A DNA stretch of 64,000 bases. Origin: CAKRJP01 sp963597615 (GTDB lineage: Bacteria > Bacillota > Clostridia > Lachnospirales > Lachnospiraceae). The notes below the pieces were generated by a model that was not told the origin of the DNA, made no database searches, and saw nothing but the letters and a program-made list of their open reading frames with translations. The DNA lies in assembly GCA_963597615.1 (NCBI GenBank), contig CAVBQS010000040.1, positions 1 to 64,000 of the forward strand. Reading direction: 5' to 3'. This document shows positions 1 to 6,571 of the stretch, piece after piece (the stretch's first letter is position 1; each line of letters starts with the position of its first letter). Both the position numbers and the translations under genes were made by a program.

Positions 1-1
1 G

Positions 2-214
2 GCATGGGGAGAAGATGTTCAACTTTTTGTGTCTAAGGTATTGACATAAGTCCAAGCCTTTGATGAACAGGAAGATACCTTAAAGGCAGTGGAAGAGGGA
101 CAAATTGTTGCCCTGGTAGCCCAGTCCGGTTACCAGATTGGTTACGAGACCATTCACTATCTTGAAAAGCAGCGAGGAAGGCACCCAGGCAACCATCTGT
201 TTGCCTGTAAATAG
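2..214 (+). pseudogene. C-terminal fragment of a periplasmic sugar-binding protein, with in-frame stop
   Basis: Read in the frame that ends at the TAG at 212-214, the sequence gives a typical RbsB-like periplasmic binding protein C-terminus: AFDEQEDTL, then IVALVAQSGYQIGYETI, the segment that normally forms the last strand and helix of these proteins. A TAA at 47-49 interrupts this frame, and the protein pattern continues on both sides of it, which suggests a nonsense change. The 5' part lies outside the window. Past about base 160 the homology stops and histidine kinase sequence begins in another frame (next entry). Such binding proteins often sit beside YesM/YesN-type sensor pairs and present the sugar signal to the kinase; that role here is inference. 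Sequencing error cannot be excluded. Confidence 0.55.
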
Positions 215-236
215 AAATGAGGATGGTGAAGCATGA
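156..236 (+). pseudogene. Histidine kinase C-terminal remnant
   Basis: In the third frame the bases before the response regulator encode SSEEGTQATICLPV followed by a short tail and a TGA at 234-236. The pattern S-x-x-GT-x-x-x-x-x-LP is the usual end of a HATPase_c kinase domain, and the TGA overlaps the ATG of the response regulator (ATGA), the normal arrangement of a kinase/regulator operon. Upstream this frame has stops at 42, 81 and 120, and the binding-protein sequence occupies a different frame. The simplest reading is a deletion that removed nearly all of the kinase and joined its last codons to the binding-protein gene. Only about 27 codons remain, so the family call rests on one motif. 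Confidence 0.5.
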
Positions 237-1393
237 AAAAAGCCTTATTAGCAGATGATGATTTTTTAGTACGAAGTTATCTGAAAATGTTGACCTCATG
301 GGAGAGGGCGGGATTTGAAATAACAGCAGATGTAAGAGACGGAGAGGAAGCTTTGGAGGCCTTAGAAAAAGAGCCGGTAGACTTAGTGGTGACGGATTTA
401 TCCATGCCCCTCATGGACGGCATCCAGTTGATTACAGAAATTCGGAAAAAATATCCGGATATTTATATTATTGTACTAAGTTGTCATGACGAATTTGAAT
501 ATGTAAAAAAAGCCATGAAGGAAGGGGCAGACGAGTATGTGCTGAAAAATAGCCTTAATGAAGAGAGCCTCTATACCCTGTTAGAAGCTGCCAGTGAACA
601 GCTAGAAAAAAGCTTGGGAAAAGCTCCGATAGAGGAGGATTCTAAAGAAGAGTCTAAGGAGGAAATCAAAGAGTCAGGAGAAGCCCCAGAAGAAGGCTAC
701 AGCATGAATGAAAAGTTTCTTTTTTTCAACCAGATTCTTGCAGGAACCCTCCAGGGACAGGAACGGGAGGAAAAAAGAATTCGGGTAGGTATTTCCGGAA
801 AATATAAAAACAGCGCGGTAATCGTTATAAAAAAAGAGGATACAGAAGCTTGTGACCTTTTAGATCAGGTTAAAGCCTTACAAAAGAAAAAGGAAAAAAG
901 AGAATTTCTTGAAAGGGTAGGAGGAACAGTGGAAGCAATGAAAGATTCCCACTGTGACAGTGCCCTTATTGAACAGTGGTTTAAAAAGTTGGCCCGCAGC
1001 TTGCAGGTAGAAAGTGTAAAAGAAGAGTTGCATTTTAGCTGCATCCAGGAGGTGGAAGAAGCCTTGGATCGGTTGGGAGATTTGGCCTTTAAAGCTGAAA
1101 AGCAGGCTCTTCCAGAAAATATAAGTGCCCCGGTTAAGATGGCGGCAGAATATGTAAACAAGCATTACAGAGAGGATATAGGTCTTGGGGAGGCAGCAGA
1201 GGCGGCTGGGGTTAACAGTTCTTATCTAAGCTATTTATTTAGTCAAGAGATGGGAACAGGCTTTGCAAACTACCTATTAAGGCTTCGACTGGACCATGCA
1301 AAAAAACTTCTTCGGGAAAGTAATATGAAAATGTGGCAGGTGGCGGAAGAATCCGGTTTTAACGATTATCATTATTTTTCAAAAAGTCTTTAA
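233..1393 (+). CDS. YesN-like response regulator (REC + AraC HTH), 3' end frameshifted
   Basis: The N-terminal receiver domain (about residues 1-120) has the acidic pocket at D8-D10 and the phosphoacceptor Asp55 in TDLSMP. A Glu/Lys-rich linker and a middle region follow, and an AraC-type double helix-turn-helix occupies the last 100 residues. The frame ends at 1391 after YHYFSKSL, about 18 residues short of the family end. If one A is removed from the A5 run at 1381-1385, translation continues as FSKVFKKAEGMSP and ends at a TAA at 1443-1445, the canonical AraC C-terminus. So there is a one-base insertion, either a real frameshift or a sequencing error. The second HTH would lose its last helix, so DNA binding is doubtful. 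The start follows GAGGATGG. It was probably the output arm of a sugar sensor system with the two remnants upstream. Confidence 0.85.
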   Translation: MKKALLADDDFLVRSYLKMLTSWERAGFEITADVRDGEEALEALEKEPVDLVVTDLSMPLMDGIQLITEIRKKYPDIYIIVLSCHDEFEYVKKAMKEGADEYVLKNSLNEESLYTLLEAASEQLEKSLGKAPIEEDSKEESKEEIKESGEAPEEGYSMNEKFLFFNQILAGTLQGQEREEKRIRVGISGKYKNSAVIVIKKEDTEACDLLDQVKALQKKKEKREFLERVGGTVEAMKDSHCDSALIEQWFKKLARSLQVESVKEELHFSCIQEVEEALDRLGDLAFKAEKQALPENISAPVKMAAEYVNKHYREDIGLGEAAEAAGVNSSYLSYLFSQEMGTGFANYLLRLRLDHAKKLLRESNMKMWQVAEESGFNDYHYFSKSL

Positions 1394-1454
1394 AAAGGCG
1401 GAAGGAATGAGTCCGGCTCATTATAGAAAAAATGCTGCAAAATAAAAGATGATA

Positions 1455-1486
1455 AAAAAAGAAATCCTTGGGGGTTTCTTTTTTTT
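1455..1486 (+). terminator. Rho-independent terminator after the response regulator
   Basis: An AGAAATCC...GGGTTTCT hairpin followed by eight T residues, 10 bases after the restored stop codon of the regulator at 1443-1445. It ends the sensor transcript and separates it from iolE. Confidence 0.8.
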
Positions 1487-1769
1487 ACGCAAATTTTAGC
1501 GTGCCAATAAGACTAGAAAAATAAAAGCACAAGGGCCATTCTAAAAATAAAACCCAAAAAAAAGACACAAAAATAGAGGACTTACCAGTTAAGAAAAAGA
1601 CGAGAGAAACATGAACAATCTACCTAAAAATAAAGCCCTGCTTTTAAAAATTCTTACAATATAAGAAGTCTTAAATTTGGGTTACTATATAGTCACAAAG
1701 AAACAAGACATCGTGTAAGAAACGAAATACAAAGTAGTCATATGGACAAAAAAGAAAGAAGGTAGAACA
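1487..1769. other. AT-rich gap before iolE, no gene seen
   Basis: This purine-rich stretch carries no convincing reading frame, hairpin or consensus promoter that I can see. The iolE ribosome binding site (GAAGG) lies at its end. It may hold the iolE promoter or be leftover sequence from the deletions that affected the neighbouring genes; neither is shown by the sequence. Confidence 0.4.
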
Positions 1770-2669
1770 ATGTTCAACAAAGAAAAAGTAAAACTTGGAA
1801 TTGCACCAATCGCGTGGACCAACGATGACATGCCAGATCTTGGAAGCGAGAATACTTTTGAGCAGTGTGTCAGCGAGATGGCCTTGGCAGGATTTACAGG
1901 ATCCGAGGAGGGAAACAAGTATCCAAAAGATACAGCAGTTTTAAAACATGCCCTTGATCTTAGAGGAGTTGAAATTTGCAATCAGTGGTTTTCAGCATTT
2001 CTTATTACAAAACCCTTTGAGGAAGTGGAAAAAGAATTCCGGGCCCAGCTTGCTTATTTAAAAGAGATGGGAGCGAAAAACATCGGAGCTTCCGAGCAAA
2101 GCTACAGTGTTCAGGGAATGTTAGATACTCCAATCTTCGGCCACAAATATGTAATGAATGATGAAGAGTGGGACACATTCTGTACAGGCATGAACAAGCT
2201 TGGAAAAATTGCAAAAGAAGAATATGGAATTGCCCTTACCTTCCATCACCACATGGGAACAGTAGTACAGAATGCCGATGAAGTAGAGCGGATGATGGCA
2301 AATACAGATCCAGACTATGTAAGCCTTTTGTTTGATACCGGACATTTTGCATACTGTGGGGAAGATCCTTTGGAGATGGTTAAAAAGTATGCAGACAGAA
2401 TTAAACACGTACATTTAAAGGACATTCGTAAAGAGGTGGTAGAAAAAGTAAAGAAGGAAGATTTAAGCTTCTTAGACGGTGTCCGTATGGGAACCTTTAC
2501 CGTACCAGGAGATGGCTGCATTGACTTTGATCCTATTTTTGAGGTTCTTGAAAAATCAGGCTATGAAGGTTACATGGTGGTAGAGGCAGAGCAGGACCCG
2601 GCAAAGGCAAACCCTTTGGAGTATGCCCTGAAGGCAAGAAAATTTATTGCAGAGAAGACAAGATTATAA
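1770..2669 (+). CDS. iolE: Myo-inosose-2 dehydratase (IolE)
   Basis: A TIM-barrel sugar isomerase-like protein (AP endonuclease 2 fold) of 299 residues, the usual IolE length. It carries the family's opening motif GIAPIAWTNDDMP, the metal-site segment FHHHMGT, the LLFDTGH motif and the closing VVEAEQDP. IolE removes water from 2-keto-myo-inositol to give 3D-trihydroxycyclohexane-1,2-dione, the second step of cytosolic inositol breakdown. The next gene is an inositol dehydrogenase, the first step. No iolB, iolC, iolD or iolJ is nearby, so the pathway is incomplete in this window. The start has a GAAGG site seven bases upstream. Confident family call; whether inositol is still its substrate depends on the damaged neighbour. 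Confidence 0.9.
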   Translation: MFNKEKVKLGIAPIAWTNDDMPDLGSENTFEQCVSEMALAGFTGSEEGNKYPKDTAVLKHALDLRGVEICNQWFSAFLITKPFEEVEKEFRAQLAYLKEMGAKNIGASEQSYSVQGMLDTPIFGHKYVMNDEEWDTFCTGMNKLGKIAKEEYGIALTFHHHMGTVVQNADEVERMMANTDPDYVSLLFDTGHFAYCGEDPLEMVKKYADRIKHVHLKDIRKEVVEKVKKEDLSFLDGVRMGTFTVPGDGCIDFDPIFEVLEKSGYEGYMVVEAEQDPAKANPLEYALKARKFIAEKTRL

Positions 2670-2747
2670 GATACGATGATCCCCTTTCCTATGTAAGAAG
2701 TAAACAAAAAACGTAAACACAAATAGAAAATAAAAAGGAGAAGAACA

Positions 2748-4025
2748 ATGGTAAATGTAGGAATTATTGGAGCAGGAAGAATCGGAAAGGTACATGTAGA
2801 AAGCATTTGCACTCAGGTAAAAGATGCAAAAGTAAAACTTTTGGCAGATCCATTTATGAATGAGACCACAGAAGCCTGGGCTAAGGATATGGGGGTTGAG
2901 GCTGTAACTAAGGATTACAAAGAAATCCTGGCAGATCCTGAAATCGACGCAGTCTTAATTTGCTCTTCTACAGACACTCACTCACCAATTTCTGTAGAGG
3001 CTATTAAGGCTGGAAAACATGTATTCTGTGAGAAGCCAATTGATCACGATGTAGATAAAATCAAAGATGTTATTGAGGCCTTAAAGGACAGCAAGGTAAA
3101 ATATCAGGTTGGATTTAACAGAAGATTTGACCACAACTTTGAGGCGGTTAGACAGGCAGTTGTTGATGGAAAAGTGGGAGATCCACATATCATTAAGATT
3201 ACATCCAGAGATCCAGAGCCACCATGCGCAGAGTATGTAAAGGTATCCGGAGGAATCTTCCTTGATATGACCATCCATGATTTTGATATGGTGCGTTTCC
3301 TGGCAGGCTGCGATGCAACAGAAGTATATGTAGAGGCAGCAGTTTTGGTAGATCCTGCAATCGGGGAGGCCGGAGATGTTGATACAGCAGTCATCACTCT
3401 TAAGATGGAAAATGGTGCCATTGCAGTAATCGATAACTCTAGAAAGGCTGTCTATGGATATGATCAGAGAGCAGAGGTCTTTGGATCTAAGGGAATGGTG
3501 GCAGTTTCTAATAATTCTACTTCTTCAGCAATTGTTAGCAATGCAGAGGGCGTAACCGGTGAGAAGCCACTCTACTTCTTCTTAGAGCGCTACATGGCAG
3601 CTTACGCAAAAGAGATTAAGTGCTTTATTGAAGCCATTGAAAATGATACTGACACACCACTGGGTGTTATGGATGCAGTTGTATTTGGTATGATTGGTGA
3701 CGTAGTAGAATATGGACAGTGGAAGACTCATGTTCGTCAGGAAAGCTTGATTTTCGCAGGAGGTTCTATTGGAACAAAGGTAGGGGCAGGTATTGCATCA
3801 GCAGTAATGACAGGCCTGTTGTCTTTGGGAGGCTATATTAGTACATCTTCCGGAAGTGTGACTCAGCCGGACAGCGCCCTCTATATGATTATTAACATTT
3901 ACAAGGTAGGACCTTTGATTGTTGCCGGAGGTGTTCTCTTAGTATTAATCTTCTATCATTTGGATGAGCAGTATCCTCAGATTATGAAAGACCTGATTGA
4001 ACGTGAAGCGAAAGGAGAGATGTAA
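2748..4025 (+). CDS. iolG: Chimera: inositol 2-dehydrogenase (IolG) fused in frame to the C-terminus of a GPH sugar symporter
   Basis: Residues 1 to about 310 are a Gfo/Idh/MocA dehydrogenase: Rossmann motif GIIGAGRIGKVH, the CEKPID motif with its catalytic-site Lys, and GGIFLDMTIHDFDM. This matches NAD-dependent myo-inositol 2-dehydrogenase. After TPLGVMDAV (codon 311, base 3680) the sequence switches to FGMIGDVVEYGQWKT, a hallmark of GPH (glycoside-pentoside-hexuronide:cation) symporters, followed by two hydrophobic membrane helices and a charged tail. About 25 residues of IolG and the first three quarters of the symporter are missing. The reading frame is intact and well spaced from the next gene. 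I infer a deletion between adjacent iolG and transporter genes. The product may be a membrane-tethered dehydrogenase or simply non-functional. Confidence 0.85.
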   Translation: MVNVGIIGAGRIGKVHVESICTQVKDAKVKLLADPFMNETTEAWAKDMGVEAVTKDYKEILADPEIDAVLICSSTDTHSPISVEAIKAGKHVFCEKPIDHDVDKIKDVIEALKDSKVKYQVGFNRRFDHNFEAVRQAVVDGKVGDPHIIKITSRDPEPPCAEYVKVSGGIFLDMTIHDFDMVRFLAGCDATEVYVEAAVLVDPAIGEAGDVDTAVITLKMENGAIAVIDNSRKAVYGYDQRAEVFGSKGMVAVSNNSTSSAIVSNAEGVTGEKPLYFFLERYMAAYAKEIKCFIEAIENDTDTPLGVMDAVVFGMIGDVVEYGQWKTHVRQESLIFAGGSIGTKVGAGIASAVMTGLLSLGGYISTSSGSVTQPDSALYMIINIYKVGPLIVAGGVLLVLIFYHLDEQYPQIMKDLIEREAKGEM

Positions 4026-4026
4026 G

Positions 4027-4632
4027 ATGAAGGACCATACCCTTGTTACCATTAGCAGACAGTACGGAAGCGGCGGAAGAGAGATTGCAGAAATCTTGGC
4101 AAAGAAGATGCAGGTGCGCTGCTATGACAGACAGATTTTATACTTAGCAGCAGAGAAAATGGGAAATACAGACATGGATGTGGAGCATATTTTTGAAGAA
4201 GCCTACAGAGTTCCCAGCGGACATGGCAGTTTCTTTGGAGGCCTTGGAATTGGCAGGGATGTTATTCCGGATTATAATAAAATGTACAAGGAGCAGGCGG
4301 CTTTAATCCGGCAACTGGCAGACAAGTCTGGAGGTGTTTTCTTAGGACGCTGCGCAGATGCAGTGCTGGCAGATGTGGAAAATTGCTATCATATCTTTGT
4401 CTATGCAGACGATGCCTTCCGTCAGGCCAGAAGTAAGATTGCCTATGAGGGAATTTCCTTAAAAGAGATGGACCAGGAAGACCAGGCAAGACAACGGTAT
4501 TACAATTACTACACCGGAAGAACCTGGGGAGCCCCCTTAAATTATGATCTTATGATCAATGCCAGCAGGATTGACCTAGAAGATGCGGCAGATATGATTT
4601 ATGATTATATCGAAAAAGTGCAAAATAAATAA
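4027..4632 (+). CDS. Cytidylate kinase-like family protein
   Basis: A 201-residue P-loop-type protein of the cytidylate kinase-like group (Pfam Cytidylate_kin2/AAA_26). It begins with VTISRQYGSGGREIAEILAKK, the nucleotide-binding segment in which G-S-G-G-R replaces the classical Walker A, and has the conserved GRCADAVL and YYNYYTGRTWG motifs. Its substrate is not established; genuine CMP kinase activity is not implied. I chose the ATG at 4027 because AAAGGAG lies just before it, one base after the preceding stop codon. It sits directly behind the transporter-derived part of the chimeric gene, and a paralogue at 29156 also sits directly behind a transporter. Confidence 0.85.
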   Translation: MKDHTLVTISRQYGSGGREIAEILAKKMQVRCYDRQILYLAAEKMGNTDMDVEHIFEEAYRVPSGHGSFFGGLGIGRDVIPDYNKMYKEQAALIRQLADKSGGVFLGRCADAVLADVENCYHIFVYADDAFRQARSKIAYEGISLKEMDQEDQARQRYYNYYTGRTWGAPLNYDLMINASRIDLEDAADMIYDYIEKVQNK

Positions 4633-4645
4633 AAACCTTGGTTGA

Positions 4646-4686
4646 GAAAAATATCCCATGGGAATTTCCTGGGGGATATTTTTTCT
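4646..4686 (+). terminator. Rho-independent terminator after the cytidylate kinase-like gene
   Basis: A strong AAAATATCCC/GGGATATTTTT stem with a 15-base loop and a T-rich tail, 14 bases after the stop codon. Confidence 0.85.
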
Positions 4687-4710
4687 ATGTGAAATAATGG
4701 CTCTTTCTTG

Positions 4711-4719
4711 TGCTATAAT
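4711..4719 (+). promoter_or_regulatory. Extended -10 promoter of the ABC exporter gene
   Basis: TGCTATAAT is a perfect extended -10 element (TG-N-TATAAT) about 35 bases before the start codon. No good -35 is visible, as is common for extended -10 promoters. Confidence 0.6.
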
Positions 4720-4753
4720 GTAGCAGATTGATTGGAAAGGAAGGGAGCTTGCT

Positions 4754-6478
4754 ATGGAAACATTAAAGAAATTTATTCCCTATTATGGGCCTTACAAGGC
4801 TGTGTTTTTCTTGGATTTAATCTGTGCAGCTGTAATTAGTTTGGTAGATCTTGCTTATCCTCAGATTCTGCGAAGCCTGACAAAGACCTTATTTACAGAA
4901 AATTCTGGGGAAATTTTGAAGGCCTTGGTGCCCATTGCTCTAATTTTGCTGGCCATGTATTTAATCCAGGCAGGATGCAAATATTATGTTACTTGTCAGG
5001 GCCATGTGATGGGAGCTCGCATGGAGCGGGATATGCGGCAGGAATTATTTGATCATTATGAGAAATTATCATTTTCCTACTATAACCAGAATAATTCGGG
5101 ACAGATGATGAGTAAATTAGTCTCCGACCTCTTTGATATTTCGGAATTTGCCCACCATGGACCGGAGAATTTATTTATCTCTTTGATAAAGATTATAGGT
5201 TCCTTTATATTTTTATTTTTGATTAACTGGAAACTGGCCATACCCTTATTGGCGCTGGTAATCGTCATGATATTTTTTTCTTATGGGCAAAACCGTAGGA
5301 TGCAAGCCACCTTTATGGATAATCGCTGTAAGATTGGAGATATAAATGCCAGTCTGCAGGATACTTTAGCGGGAATCCGAGTAGTTCAGTCCTTTGCAAA
5401 TGAGGACATTGAGCGAGAAAAATTTAGAAAAAGTAATGAGAGATTTTTGCTATCCAAGGACGCCAACTATCGTTGTATGGGAAGCTTTATGAGTGGAAAT
5501 CTCTTCTTCCAGGGAATGATGTACCTGTTGACTCTAGTATTTGGAGGATGGCTTATTGCTAAGGGTCAGATGGAGGCGGCAGACCTTGCCATGTATGCCC
5601 TTTATATCGGAATCTTTATTAGCCCTATCCAGATCCTTGTGGAGCTTACAGAGATGATGCAAAAAGGCTTGTCGGGCTTTCGAAGATTCTTAGAGGTGAT
5701 TGAGACGGAGCCTGAGATTGTTGATGCAGAGGATGCCAAGCCCCTAACCAATGTAAAGGGTCATGTTAGATACAAGGATGTTTCCTTCCATTACAGCGAT
5801 GATGATACCCTGGTTTTGGATCATGTATATATTGATATTCCGGCAGGTAAATCCATTGCCATGGTGGGGCCTTCCGGAAGTGGAAAGACCACCATCTGTT
5901 CTATGCTTCCAAGATTTTATGATGTAACCGGTGGAAAAATTACCATTGATGGACAGGATATTAGAAAATTAACTTTGAAAAGTTTGCGTAATCAAATAGG
6001 TCTTGTGCAGCAAGATGTATATTTGTTTAGCGGAAGTATCAGAGATAACATTGCTTATGGAAAGCCGGAAGCATCTATGGAGAAAATTGTGGAGGCAGCA
6101 AAGAAAGCCAATATCCATGACTTTATTATGGAACTTCCAGATGGTTATGATACCTTTGTAGGAGAGAGAGGAACAAGACTTTCCGGAGGACAAAAACAGA
6201 GAATTTCCATTGCCAGGGTCTTTTTAAAGAATCCATCTATTCTTATTTTGGATGAGGCCACCAGTGCCTTGGACAATGAGAGTGAGAGATTTGTTCAGCA
6301 GAGCTTGGAAGAACTGGCAAAAGATCGCACTACCATTACCATTGCCCACAGGCTGTCTACTATTCGTAATGCAGATGAGATTTTAGTAGTGGCAGATAGT
6401 GGAATTGCAGAGCGGGGAAGCCATGAAGAATTGCTGGCGAAGGGTGGAATTTACGCCCATTATTATGAAATGGCATAG
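4754..6478 (+). CDS. ABC exporter, fused membrane and ATPase domains (MsbA/MDR type)
   Basis: A 574-residue half-transporter: six membrane segments over roughly residues 1-310 (type 1 exporter fold), then a nucleotide-binding domain with Walker A GPSGSGKTT, Q-loop VQQDVYLFSG, signature LSGGQKQR, Walker B ILILDEATSALD and H-loop AHRLST. All catalytic residues are present. Such proteins work as homodimers or heterodimers in the cytoplasmic membrane and export drugs, lipids or peptides; the cargo cannot be told from sequence. No second half-transporter is adjacent, so a homodimer is likely. It has its own extended -10 promoter and an AAGGAAGGGAG ribosome site. Confidence 0.9.
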   Translation: METLKKFIPYYGPYKAVFFLDLICAAVISLVDLAYPQILRSLTKTLFTENSGEILKALVPIALILLAMYLIQAGCKYYVTCQGHVMGARMERDMRQELFDHYEKLSFSYYNQNNSGQMMSKLVSDLFDISEFAHHGPENLFISLIKIIGSFIFLFLINWKLAIPLLALVIVMIFFSYGQNRRMQATFMDNRCKIGDINASLQDTLAGIRVVQSFANEDIEREKFRKSNERFLLSKDANYRCMGSFMSGNLFFQGMMYLLTLVFGGWLIAKGQMEAADLAMYALYIGIFISPIQILVELTEMMQKGLSGFRRFLEVIETEPEIVDAEDAKPLTNVKGHVRYKDVSFHYSDDDTLVLDHVYIDIPAGKSIAMVGPSGSGKTTICSMLPRFYDVTGGKITIDGQDIRKLTLKSLRNQIGLVQQDVYLFSGSIRDNIAYGKPEASMEKIVEAAKKANIHDFIMELPDGYDTFVGERGTRLSGGQKQRISIARVFLKNPSILILDEATSALDNESERFVQQSLEELAKDRTTITIAHRLSTIRNADEILVVADSGIAERGSHEELLAKGGIYAHYYEMA

Positions 6479-6493
6479 GTCTAAGTTTTGAAA

Positions 6494-6545
6494 TTGACAA
6501 TGGTTATGTATGGTTATATTATAGAAATAACCATACATAACCATT
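6494..6545 (+). promoter_or_regulatory. 19-bp perfect inverted repeat overlapping a consensus promoter
   Basis: Arms at 6499-6517 and 6527-6545 are exact complements around a nine-base loop, and each arm holds TGGTTAT twice. The right arm runs into T6, so it can act as a terminator for the ABC gene. It also overlaps TTGACA (6494-6499) and TATTAT (6517-6522) with 17-base spacing, a good promoter for the next gene. Terminator, operator or both are possible. Confidence 0.6.
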
Positions 6546-6571
6546 TTTTGATTGCGCAAGGAGAGCTGCTT

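Noticed and set aside
1487..1769. Hidden small gene or riboswitch before iolE
   Set aside because: No open frame with a ribosome site, no conserved structure and no repeat pattern was seen; it is only purine-rich.
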